Source of the DNA: Panulirus ornatus
Lineage: Eukaryota; Arthropoda; Malacostraca; Decapoda; Palinuridae
Direction: 5' to 3'
Length of the DNA stretch: 64,000 bases
Assembly (NCBI RefSeq): GCF_036320965.1
Contig: NC_092264.1
Coordinates: 16,373,275 to 16,437,274 of the forward strand
Positions 1 through 11,095 of the stretch are shown piece after piece. Every line of letters starts with the position of its first letter. The first letter of the stretch is position 1. Under the pieces are notes generated by a model. That model saw only the letters and a list, made by a program, of their open reading frames with translations. It was not told the origin of the DNA and made no database searches. The translations under genes were made by a program, and so were the position numbers.

Positions 1-729
1 ACTGTGACAGTGTGGTGAAAAAAATCGAAACGAAGAGTCTTTCATTTATGTATGCACTACCGTGCTGACGAGGGAAACAGTGATCAAGTATGATAAATAT
101 CTATAAATAATTTACATTGTATAATGAATATGAAATCAAGGATTGGATGAAGGAGTCCTATGAAAACAGGGAAGTTAACTTTAAGAAAATGGGATTAACT
201 GGAAAAATACATCCAAATCTATTACAAACAGAAAAATGTGCATAATCTTTAAATTTGACATAAAAGTGTAGTGGAAAATTATGAGCCTAATACAATAAGA
301 AAGAGTAAGAAGGAAAATCTTTATGATGGAACAGAATATACTCTAAGTATGGAAAAATAAACTTAAAAGGTGGCAAAGGAAAGTAAAAAATCAGCAGGAT
401 TTTACGATAAAAAAGTAACAAATAGAGCCATAAAAAAATCCTTTAAGCTAAAGGGAGGTATGAACGTAAAACAGCTGATTAAAAATGACTGTTATATGTT
501 ATTCCAAATACTTCAGATGCAAGATGTTCCTTATAGAAAGGGCTGATCAACTGAGAGGGGCAAATATTGAAAGATGTCATATGATGGACAGGAGGCAACA
601 ATGGTGAAATATCATTTTGGCATTTCATTATCTGTAGAAGTGCTATACAAATTACTTGTTCCTAAACAAATATTTGATGGAGAATAATGACAGAAAGTAT
701 TATCAATCAAAGCAATGATGAAGAATTAA
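1..729. other. AT-rich flank without recognised genes
   Basis: The sequence is about one-third GC or less. A short fragment at the start (GAGGGAAACAGTGATCAAGTATGATAAA, about 70-97) resembles the end of the family A hairpin tail. Nothing else could be assigned. Confidence 0.5.
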
Positions 730-2080
730 AGAGAAATCAGAAAAATACTCAAGAAATGATGCAGACTGCTTTGTCACCCTTCAGGGTTTGGGAGGAGCAG
801 TTTGAGCTACTGAATGAGATATTGATGAAAAATATGTGCACTGGTGATGTCCCTGAAGAATGATGTATGGTAAATATCACATCAATGTCTAGGAAAGGTT
901 CTAAGAGATTAACTAGTATTACAGACCACTAAGTTTAACTTTGAAATTTTAAAAAATTATTAAAGCAATGATTATGGACTCTATAATGAAGCTACTCCAG
1001 ATACATAGGCTCATAAAAGGGAGTCAATATGGGTTCTTACATGAGAGGATGCCTAACAAATCTCTTGACTATTTCACAGAAGGTGACACACCAAGTTGAT
1101 GAAGGAAATCCTGTCACTTTAACATATCTGAATTTCTCGAAAGCCTTCAATACAGTACCAAGTAAATGTCTGATAAAAAAAAATAAAGGGTCTTGGTATA
1201 CACTACAGTGTTGCTAGTTGGATAAATCATGGATAAAAAGTTGGAAGCTGAGAGTGGCAATATAGAAAAGTCATAGAAGTTGAAAGTGAAAAGTGGTGTA
1301 CCACATGATCTGGTCTTGGAACCACTTCTGTTTGTGACATGTATATGTGACAAGAACAACAGTATTTTGGTACTCATTTGTAAATCTACAGATGTCATCA
1401 AATTCTTTGAAAAGGTAGCTACTCCCGATGACATAAATACCTTGTAACAGAACTTAAAAACACTGTACCAATGGTCACAAGACTGGATGATGTTCTTAAA
1501 TGCGGACAAGCAGAAATGTGTTCACATGGGTTAGGGAAATGATAGAAACAGATATGTGTTAAGTGGAATGTACGTTTCAAGAGCTGACAAAGAAAAAAAA
1601 TCCTTCAGCCCAAGTCATCACATTGCCAGTACTGTAAAAATGCTTACCAGAAAATGGCCATATTAATGAAACATCAAAAGATAAGTGTAGGTCCAATTCA
1701 TTAAGTCTTGCATGTCCACGTTAGGAACACTGTGTAGAGGAATAACATTCTCATGGGCAGGAACATATGAATAATAAAAAAAATGTGCACAGAAGGCTAA
1801 CAAAAATGATATAGAGAACTGTATTACATTTATGCGGAAAGATTAAGAGAATAGCCTAATGACACTAGAAATGAGATACCTGTGTATTAGAAGGTCTTAA
1901 CCGGACTCTTTTTTATTTCTAAGCTGGAAAAACTAGAAGGCATGGATACAACTATAAAAATCTCAAATAAAAGTCAGAAAATACTTTCCCCAATAGAATA
2001 ACAGAGGAACGAAATGAACTGCCTATTGAGGTAACTTCTACACAAAAAGAGAGAAAAGTTACAGCCAATACTGAACTGTT
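730..2080 (+). mobile_element. Decayed CR1/L2-like LINE, RT domain remnants
   Basis: Translated fragments in shifting frames match the typical order of a CR1-clade reverse transcriptase: a TGDVPEE segment at about 840; YRPLSL at about 925; CLTNLLTISQKVTHQVDEG and YLNFSKAFNTVP (motif A area) at 1045-1165; SGVPHDLVLEPLLF (motif B area) at about 1290; WSQDWMMFLNADKQKC at about 1470-1510; and a C-terminal NELP segment near 2015. Frameshifts and stops are frequent and the FADD motif is lost. The element is unrelated to the dominant family A. Confidence 0.72.
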
Positions 2081-2167
2081 AATAAAGCACTTAAGGGATC
2101 AAGTGAACCAGTGTAGGCTCAATGCCCTGGCTTTCCTGCATCAACTGTGCACTAACCAGATGGTTTG

Positions 2168-2437
2168 TGCTTGTAATTTGGCTATTGACAGGGACAATAA
2201 CCTATAGAGATAACTGAAACCCATCATTTTAACACCTCCAAAGGGAGTACATAACAAAGCTTGAAATTTGGCTATTGACAGAAACAATAACCTATGAAGA
2301 TAACTGAAACCCATCATTTTAACAGCTGCAAAGGGAGTACATAACAAAGCTTGAAATTTGGCTATTGACAGGGACAATAACCTATGGAGATAAATGAAAC
2401 CCATTTTAACAGTTGCAAAGGGAGTACATTACAAAAG
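2168..2437. repeat. Three-copy 90-base tandem repeat
   Basis: Three units start near 2171, 2261 and 2351, with an exact 90-base spacing and about 90% identity; the third has a six-base deletion. Because 90 is a multiple of three, the minus strand shows an open frame of 30-residue repeats, which is probably accidental. Confidence 0.9.
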
Positions 2438-2920
2438 GCACATTTACCTGTTCCTATGGTTACCCACAGCAAGAGGCAATTGGGAGCATTTGCTTCCCCT
2501 TACATTTTACAAAAAAACTGTGTATATGGATATTCAGGGTCATACTTATTTTAGTGAAAGACAGTGTTATGGGCTTAAAAAGATATCCAAAAAATTATGT
2601 ATATTATAGAGACTTATTTTACATAAAAAAATTCATCTAATTTCATGTTTATTTCAGGTGATACTAGTTTGAAATACACATTCATCTTAACATGTAGCAG
2701 TAAGTCTTAAACATATATTATAAATTTTTACACAGTTCTTATCTAAATAAAAAAGTATTTCATTATACATATATAATTTGCTCTTTCCTTCAAAATCTAG
2801 CTTCAAAACCTATCTACTCCACAATGGGTAGTTAATTCAACATTCATTATACAAAAATATCTGTCAAACAATACTATCCACAAACAGTTTACATTAAACA
2901 AACAATCTAAAACAAATGTA
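2438..2920. other. AT-rich single-copy sequence, nothing recognised
   Basis: No open frame with coding character, RNA gene or mobile element was recognised here. Confidence 0.4.
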
Positions 2921-3020
2921 AATCAGGTATCTAATTTCATCTTAAGGGTAACATACAGAAATAAAATTCAAATCAGGTATCTAATTTCATTTTAAGGGTA
3001 ACATACAGAAATAAAATTCA
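2921..3020. repeat. 50-base direct tandem duplication
   Basis: Positions 2921-2970 and 2971-3020 are the same except for about one base, which points to a recent duplication. Confidence 0.95.
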
Positions 3021-3520
3021 TAAAACCAATTTCCTTCATGGTTGAGTTTCTTCAACCACTTAAATGGATGCACACACATGACATTCTGGTAAGAAAATGG
3101 AGTGCTGAAACAAACACATCTGACAAATCCAAGATGTCACCTTACACAAGTGATTAACTCTATAATCACAAATTCTTAAATAACTCTGTAAATCAAATTT
3201 ACTGAATCCTTTCTCAATGAATGCCTGCTGCAGACTCCTTTTTCAAATTTTAAGACAATTCTGTTCATGATTATAAAATAAAAGCAACTTAATGCATTCT
3301 GTATAAATTTAGCATTACCCTCACATAAGTACACAATGGTTTTACTAAACTTCACCTGCTCATGCATATATGTGAGAAACTGCCTTTAAAAAGGCTGTAT
3401 CATCATCTGATAAAAAAGAGTACTGTAGTCTTGTCAATTTCTTGCTTCAAAGGAGTAATCCTGTCCCTGCTACTGAGCATAGTGCAGCCTTGAAGCTGCA
3501 TCATCCCCTGTAAAAATGAA
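3021..3520. other. Unassigned AT-rich flank
   Basis: No supported gene. The short antisense frame at 3176-3367 has no recognisable features. Confidence 0.4.
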
Positions 3521-3551
3521 AAAGGGTCCTGGGGTAATACCAGGACCCTTT
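3521..3551. repeat. Perfect 12-bp inverted repeat (hairpin)
   Basis: The arms are AAAGGGTCCTGG (3521-3532) and its exact reverse complement (3540-3551), with a seven-base loop. It lies just before a long (TA)n tract. It could be one end of a foldback element or a structured RNA element; no function is assigned. Confidence 0.85.
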
Positions 3552-3577
3552 CAGAAAAGGATCCTACAGGAATTTAT

Positions 3578-3582
<5 letters not shown>

Positions 3583-3646
<64 letters not shown>

Positions 3647-3682
3647 ATATATCATATATATATATTATATATATATATATAT

Positions 3683-3757
<75 letters not shown>
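3583..3757. repeat. (TA)n microsatellite
   Basis: About 175 bases of nearly pure TA, with a few interrupting TTA, TCA and ACA units. The open frames of repeated Tyr-Ile across it are artefacts. Confidence 0.98.
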
Positions 3758-3759
<2 letters not shown>

Positions 3760-4399
3760 ATGCATCCCCCACAATAGACACGTTGCCTATCAGAAACCAA
3801 AAACAATGAAAACTACACTGGTAATTAAAAACGAAATCAAAAGTAAACAAGAGTCCAACATAAGGTTATTGAAGTGGCAATGTTTCTCTTCAGACCTGAC
3901 TATATCTCAAGTAATGTTGACCTACTTCTTCGCAACTAACTGTTATAACGTTTGAGAAAAAAAAAAACACTGAACTGTATGAGTGACAATGTTGACATAA
4001 ACGCGTCTTCAACCACGGGAAAAGTAGGCAACCTTTCGGGTGTGATGGGCATCTCACTAAAAGGTTACCGAATTTCTCGGATGAATCAGAGTGAGTCAGG
4101 TCAGAATCTAGAATGGTACTTGGGATGCACTAATAAGCATCTTGCGTCTTTGGGGACGAAGACGTCTTAATGTCATGCACTATGTGCGTTGAAACACTGG
4201 CTCAAATTCATACAAATGGCGGAGCAAAATTGCATGCACAGTTACCATCATATCAGTAGTGAATGTTATAGGTGTTGTTACAAAGCATTTCTTGGAATAC
4301 TCATGATCATGGAAACGTCCGTCAAACACTCACATAGTCTATTTTCATTGGTAACAAACGGATATACACTGGAAATTCTCCCACCAGACCAGTGTTTTG

Positions 4400-4813
4400 A
4401 TCACGAGGCAACAATATGGCGATTGGCGCATGCGCAGTGGTTCATTATCTGCTGCTCGACTGTCATCCGGTGAAAAGCCGGCAAATGCGCAAAGAATTAG
4501 AGCATAATAAAACTTTGAATTCCTCAAAATATCCCAGGGTTTTCGAGTGATATATGATATTTTCTATTACATGAATTTAACATATAGCGATAAAGACATA
4601 GGAGAACTAATGTTATTCTTCAGAATTGGTAATATAATGAAAAATAATCCCTTTCGCTAGCAACTAAACGGAAAACGAAGTTTCGTTTGACTATCTCTAT
4701 TCTCCAGGTTTTCGGTTGGTATAAAAATGGCCGTCGTAAGGAACGTTCGTTGCCTCTAAAGAGCGACGTACTATGTATTATGTGAATTTTCAATATATTT
4801 CACAACGTAACAA
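4400..4813 (+). promoter_or_regulatory. Candidate promoter and first noncoding exon of the zinc-finger gene
   Basis: This stretch is richer in CpG than its AT-rich surroundings. It contains an NRF1-like palindrome GCGCATGCGC at 4426-4435, a second ATGCGCAA at about 4484, a TATA-like TATAAAAA at 4720-4727, and a good donor-like site CAA|GTAAGT at 4814. A start site about 30 bases after the TATA-like box would give a short 5' UTR exon of roughly 60 bases spliced toward 17157. All motifs are seen directly; the link to the gene is inference. It could equally be a promoter for another transcript, or chance. Confidence 0.3.
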
Positions 4814-7032
4814 GTAAGTTTTACCAAGTGACTTTAAAGAATAACACCGTTAAATATTTAGAAAACAAATTGGAAATATGTAATCCATTCTGCGATATTC
4901 ATATTGTCCTTTTGCGTCCGTATGACAAACACTTGAAGTCTGCTTGTACATGTAAACAAAGTTTAAAAGTCGGGATTATTATCGTGTATAAACTTGCCAT
5001 ATCATATTAGACGCTTAAACAACGACTATTAGTCAATGAATATCCAAGTCAACAATTGTTTATCGAGCTGTCAAGGATGATATTGATGTCTTTGATGGTG
5101 GGAGAGCCTTAACATTCAACATCACTTGAGACAGCACCACATTGAAAAGGTTATTTTCGAGCAGAACTCAGCAAAAAGTGGCCAAGAAACTGTTGTTGTA
5201 AGCAGATAACAATATTACATCTGTATTCGTGTAAAGTAGAAGGTTATCTCTGTGGCACTGCATCAGTGAAATGAAAATAAGGACTGTATTGTAGGAGGAA
5301 AATGAACAGCTTGTGACATCAAAACAAACATTATTTAATCCCCATTTATCTTGGATGTTAAATGGTAAGGTATTTGGCTAAATAGCCTTCACCCATTAAT
5401 TATCCATTAGCATTATTGTTTATTCCTTCCATTGACACTAGTACAGTTCTGGTAATTGCCAGAGATTAGATAAGAATAACAATTTGTTCATGAGAATACT
5501 AATTATTGATATATATATATTTGTTTATGCAGGCACTATCATTGGTTCTTCATTTCTAATCTGTATCTCAAATTTTATTATAAGTTGTTAAATGCTATTG
5601 TGAAAATCTTTGGTAATATATGCATTAAAAACAATCATAAAAGCAACTCAATGCAAATTGTAGATGTTATAATGGTTAGCACTTAGAATTGCTAAGGAAC
5701 ATAAGGTGTTTTGTTCTGTAAGAAGTATTGGTAAAAGGAAGTTCATGTTGTGTGCATTTTTCTTGATGTTAGTTGAAAATCAGGTCAAGTGATTTTGTTA
5801 CATGAAAAACATTTGAAAATTGCAAATTAATTTTTTTCTTAAGCAACGGTGTCTGATTAATGTAAATGAAGAGTATATCAAGATTTGCATCTCTAATTGA
5901 AATGTTAAGTTAGGTTAGGGTAAATGAAAAACAACTGTAATAATTTGTTCTTAATTTTGAGTAAATGAAACCTGATGTTAAAAAAGTAATGAACTTTATC
6001 TTGGATATTCTATCCTATCAATCATGTATTCTGAGATAAGAGATCATTAAGATCATTATGTAAAAAACTATTTAAGATTTAAATCACACATGAGATTATG
6101 TTAGGTGAATTACATTGTTTGAGGTTATGTTCCTCAGTATTTTTGTATATATTACACTTCATGAGAGTATTTCATGATATATGTGTAGAATTCATTACAA
6201 CTATGTTTGATTTTGAAGTGTACTGCATGACTGTTCTTGGACTCCCTAAATGGGTTCTTCCACATTTCAACATGGTTATTATGCATTTGGCAAAAATGAA
6301 AGAAAAATTTTAATTGGGTGCATATGAGTTATGTCACTTGGTGAACCAATGTAGTATGTAAAGTGAATAAGCAAGAAGCAGCATCATAAGGTTGAAAGTC
6401 CTTGCATCACTTCAGTACATTGGGCACAGATTGGGCATGTGTGTGGATAATGATGTGATGGCTGTATGTAATTGATCCACCCCATTAGATTGGGAATGGG
6501 GTAATGGTTATCGCATTTATGTAATGTTGTATTACTCTCTTATATCCCTGTTTGGATAAATTGTTGATGCTTCTCATTATTTGGCAACACTCAACCATAT
6601 CCTGTTTACTGTATTGTAATGAAATGAGTTGTTATATATTTAAGCTTATGTCGTCTGTGTACCTATTTTGTATTTAGTTTTTATCAAAATGCTGCTTAAA
6701 AAGTGTTTCAAATTGAATTCTAGGCTATATCTTTCTCATATGTAATGATTTGAAAGTGGCGGTTTCTTTTAATGGTTCATGATATGCTTTGGCTGATGGT
6801 ATATACAGCTATTATTCCATTACCCTTCAGATACATAATTTGTGTAAGGTCCTGTTGCACTGTCATTGCTCTTAGGTCATAGTTTAACTTTAGTCTCCAG
6901 ATGCAAAAAGAATTTATTGCCCATCAGAACACTATTCATGTATAGTTTCTGAGTTATGAAATTAATGCTAAGGTTTGGTGCAGGCCTCTTTTAAGATTTT
7001 TTGAATTGCATAACTTTCACATGCAAAAAATT
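4814..7032. other. AT-rich sequence without recognised elements (putative 5' intron)
   Basis: No LINE, SINE or coding signal was found. A short (TA)n run lies near 5510-5520. If the promoter call at 4400-4813 is right, this is the start of the first intron. Confidence 0.4.
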
Positions 7033-7610
7033 GAGTGAATTGGAATAATGTGGTATACTGGGGTTGACGTGCTGCCATTGGACTGAACCAGGGCATGTGA
7101 AGTTTTTTTTTTTTTTTTTTTTCATACTATTCGCCATTTCCCGCATTAGCGAGGTAGCGCTAAGAACAGAGGACTGGGCCTTTGAGGGAATATCCTCACC
7201 TGGCCCCCTTCTCTGTTCCTTCTTTTGGAAAAAAAAAATAAAAAGAAAACGAGAGGGGAGGATTTCCAGCCCCCCGCTCCCTTCCCTCTTAGTCGCCTTC
7301 TACGACACGCAGGGAATACGTGGGAAGTATTCTTTCTCCCCTATCCCCAGGGATAAAAAAAATGTGAAGTGTTTGGGGTAAACCATGGAAAGGTCTGTGG
7401 ATAGGGAGCTGGGTTTTGGTGCATTACACATGACAGCTACAGACTGAGCGTAAATGAATGTGTTTTTTTTTGTTTGTTTTCGTGGAGCTAACTCACTGAA
7501 GGAGGGGTAGCAATGCTGTTTTCTGTGGGGCGGGGTAGCACCAGTAATGGACAAAGGAAAGGAAGTATGAATATGTATGTACATGTGTATATATGTATAT
7601 GTCTGTGTAT
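7033..7610 (+). mobile_element. RTE-like family A, 3' end only, split by a SINE
   Basis: The copy begins at the last codons of the LINE ORF (GTGAATTGGAATAATGTGG) and continues through the 3' UTR to TATG-rich tail sequence. A SINE interrupts it at 7103-7361. The flanking ATGTGAAG (7095-7102 and 7362-7369) is an eight-base target-site duplication. Confidence 0.85.
7103..7361 (-). mobile_element. SINE with LINE-like head and hairpin tail, full length
   Basis: Read on the minus strand, it starts TATCCCTGGGGATAGGGG, passes GTCGTAGAAGGCGACTA and a G-rich block, has an internal A/T-rich stretch, then CTCTGTTCTTAACGCTACC and GCGGGAAATGGCGAATAG, and ends in poly(A), seen as the T run at 7103-7122. 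The head closely matches the family A 5' UTR at 7807-7900. It is inserted in a LINE 3' UTR with an eight-base duplication, so it was mobile after that LINE arrived. There is no clear tRNA-type B box. Confidence 0.85.
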
Positions 7611-7806
7611 GTGGGGTAAACCATGGAAAGAATGTGTGGATGTCGAAAGCATTATATCGGAAAGCAAAAATGGGTATGTTTGAAGGAATAGTGGTTCCAA
7701 CAATGATATATGGTTGCGAGGCGTGGGCTGTGGATAGAGTTGTGCGGAGGAGGGTAGATGTGCTGGAAATGAGATGTTTGAGGACAATATGTGGTGTGAG
7801 GTGGTT
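7611..7806 (+). mobile_element. Family A fragments (3' UTR bit joined to RT C-terminal region)
   Basis: A short piece with GGGGTAAACCATGGAAAG is joined to coding sequence for the C-terminal region (KALYRKAKMGMFEGIVV and YGCEAWAVDRVVRRR). It abuts the 5' UTR of the next copy at about 7806. Confidence 0.75.
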
Positions 7807-10800
7807 TGAAAGAATACTTCCCACGCATTCCTCACATGTCGGAGAAGGCATCTAGAGGGGATGGGAGCAGGGGGCTAGAAACCCTCCCCTCCTTGTATTT
7901 TAACTTTCTAAAAAGGGAAACAGGAGTCACGAGGAGAGTGCTCATCCTCCTCGAAGGCTCAGATTGGGGTGCCTAGATGTGTGTGGATGTAACTAAGATG
8001 AGAAAAAAAGGAGACATTGGTAGTATGTTTGAGGAAAGGAACCTGGATGTTTTGGCTCTGAGTGAAACAAAGCTCAAGGGTAAAGGGGAAGAGTGGTTTG
8101 GGAATGTCTTGGGAGTAAAGTCAGGGTTGGTGAGAGAACGAGAGCAAGGGAAGGAGTAGCACTACTCCTGAAACAGGAGCGGTGGGAGTATGTAATAGAG
8201 TGTAAGAAAGTAAATTCTAGATTGATAATGGTAAAACTGAAAGTTGATGGAGAGAGATGGATGATTATTGGAGCATGTGCACCTGGGCATGAGAAGAAAG
8301 ATTATGAGAGGCAAGTGTTTTAGGAGCAGCTAAGTGAGTATGTTAATAGTTTTGATGCACGAGACTGGGTTATAGTGATGGGTGATTTGAAAGCAAAGGT
8401 GAGTAATGTGGCAGTTGAGGGAATAATTGGTGTACATGGGGTGTTCAGTGTTGTAAATAGAAATGGTGAAGGGCTTGTAGATTTATGTGCTGAAAAAGGA
8501 CTGGTGATTGGGAATACCTGGTTTAAAAAGAGAGATATACATGGGTATATGTATGTAAGTAGGAGAGATGGCCAGAGAGCATTATTGGATTACGTATTAA
8601 TTGATAGGTAATGTGCTGAGAGGGGTGTCTGATCATTATCATGGGGTGGAGGCAAAAGTGAAGATTTGTAGAGGTTTCCAGAAAAGAGAGAATGTTGGGC
8701 TGAAGAGAGTGGTGAGAGTAAGTGAGCTTGGGAAGGAGACTTGTGTGAGGAAGTACCCGGAGAGACTGGGTACAGAATGGAAAAAGGTGTGAACAAAGGA
8801 CGTAAGGGGAGTGGGGGAGGAATGGGATGTTTTTAGGGAAGCAGTGATGGCTTGCGCAAAAGGTGCTTGTGGCATGAGAAGCGTGGGATGTGGGCTGATT
8901 AGAAAGGGTAGTGAGTGGTGGGATGAAGAAGTAAGATTATTAGTGAAAGAGAAGAGAGAGGCATTTGGATGATTTTTGCAAGGAAAAAATGCAAATGAGT
9001 GGGAGATGTATAAAAGAAAGAGGCAAGAGGTCAAGAGAAAGGTGTAAGAGGCGAAAAAGTGGGCAAATGAGAGTTGGGGTGGGAGAGTATCATTAAATTT
9101 TAGGGAGAATAAAAAGATGTTGTGGAAGGAGGTAAATAAAGTGCATAAGACAAGGGAACAAATGGGAACATGAGTGAAGGAGGCTAATGGGGAGGTGATA
9201 ACAAGTAGTGGTGATGTAAGAAGATGGAGTGAGTATTTTGAAGGTTTGTTGAATGTGTTTGATGATAGAGTGGCAGATATAGGGTGTTTTGGTCGAGATG
9301 ATGTGCAAAGTGAGAGGGTTTGGGAAAATGATTTGGTAAACAGAGAAGAGGTAGTAAAAGCTTTACAGAAGATGAAAGCTGGCAAGGCAGCGGGTTTGGA
9401 TGGTATTGCAGTGGAATTTATTAAAAAAGGAGGTGACTGTATTGTTGACTGGTTGATAAGGTTGTTTAATGTATGTGTGACTCATGGTGAGGTGCCTGAG
9501 GATTGGCAGAATGCTTGCATAGTGCCATTGTACAAAGGCAAAGTGGATAAAAGTGAGTGCTGCTCAAATTACAGGTATAAGTTTGTTGAGTATCCCTTGG
9601 AAATTATATGGGAGGGTATTGATTGAGAGGGTGAAGGCATGTACAGAGCATCAGATTGGGGAAGAGCAGTGTGGTTTCAGAAGTGGTAGGGGATGTGTGG
9701 ATCAGGTGTTTGCTTTGAAGAATGTATGTGAGAAATACTTAGAAAAACCAATGGATTTGTATGTAGCTTTTATGGATCTGGAGAAGGCATATGATAGAGT
9801 TGATAGAGATGCTCTGTGGAAGGAATTAAGAATATATGATGTGGGAGGCAAATTGTTAGAAGCAGTGAAAAAGTTTATATTGAGGATGTAAGGCATGTGT
9901 ACGAGTAGGAAGAGAGGAAAGTGATTTGTTCTCAGTGAATGTTAGTTTGTGGCAGGGGTGCGTGATGTCTCCATGGTTGTTTAATTTGTTTATGGATGGG
10001 GTTGTTAGGGAGGTGAATGCAAGAGTTTTGAAAAGGGGGCAAGTATGCAGTCTGTTGTGGATGAGAGGGCTTAGGAAGTGAGTCAGTTGTTGTTCGCTGA
10101 TGATAGAGCACTGGTGGCTGATTCATGTGAGAAACTGCAGAAGCTGGTGACTGAGTTTGGTAGTGTGTGAAAGAAGAAAGCTGAGAGTAAATGTGAATAA
10201 GAGCAAGGTTATTAGGTACAGTAGGGTTGAGGGACAATTCAATTGGGAGGTAAGTTTGAATGGAGAAAAGCTGGAGGAAGTGAAGTGTTTTAGATATCTG
10301 GGAGTGGATCTGGCAGCAGATGGAATCATGGAAGTGGAAGTGAATCATAGGGTGGGGGAGGGGGCAAAAGTTCTGGGCGCAATGTAGAATATGTAGAAGT
10401 CGATAACGTTATTTTGGAAAGCAAAAATGGGCATGTTTAAAGGAATAGTGGTTCCAACAATGATATATGGTTGCGAGGCGTGGGCTATAGATGAAGTTGT
10501 ACGGAGGAGGATGGATGTGCTGGAAATGAGATGTTTGAGGACAATATGTGGTGTGATGTGGTTTGAACGAATAAATGATAAAGGGTAAGAGAGATGTATC
10601 ATAATAAAAGTGTGGTTGAGAGAGCAGAAGAGGGTGTTTTGAGATGGTTTGGTCACATGGAGAGAATGAGTGAGGAAAGATTGACAAAGAGGATATATTA
10701 ATCATAGGTGGAGGGAACAAGGAGACGTGGGAGACCAAATTGGAGGTGGAAATAGGGAGTGAAAAAGATTTTGAGTGATCAGGGCCTGAACATGCAGGAG

Positions 10801-11095
10801 GGTGAAAGTCGTGCAAGAAATAGTTTGAATTGGAACGATATAGTATACCGGGGTCGACGTGCTGTCAATGGCTTGAACCAGGGCATGTGAAGCATCTGGG
10901 GTAAACCATGGAAAGTTCTGTGGGGCCTGGATGTGGGAAGGGAGCTGTGGTTTCGGTGCATTATACTTGACAGCTAGAGACTGAGTGTGAACGAATGTGG
11001 CCTTTGTCTTTTCCTAGTGCTACCTCGTGCACATGCGGAGGAGGGGGTTGTTATTTCATGTGTGGCAGGTTGGCGATGGGAATGAATAAGGGCAG
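7806..11095 (+). mobile_element. RTE-like family A, near full length but decayed
   Basis: The copy starts with the G-rich 5' UTR at about 7806. The endonuclease follows from about 7977 to 8640: SETKLKG carries the catalytic-region Glu, GDLKA stands where young copies have GDLN, and YVLIDR and SDHYHG follow. The linker runs to 9330. The RT covers about 9340-10390 (AGKAAGLDGIAVEF, MDLEKAYDRV, and LFADD changed to a D-R-A context), then the C-terminal region and 3' UTR to about 11095. Stops and frameshifts occur throughout, for example TAG at 8322 and several breaks after 9890. No RNase H domain is present, as is usual for RTE elements. The encoded activities would be nicking and target-primed reverse transcription, both lost here. 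Confidence 0.85.

Noticed and set aside
1029..1217. 62-codon ORF as a small host gene
   Set aside because: It is a CR1-type RT motif A segment in a decayed LINE.
3516..3850. Tyr-Ile repeat ORFs on both strands
   Set aside because: Translation of a (TA)n microsatellite.
7577..7855. 92-codon ORF as a gene
   Set aside because: It is a chimera of a LINE tail and LINE C-terminal fragment.
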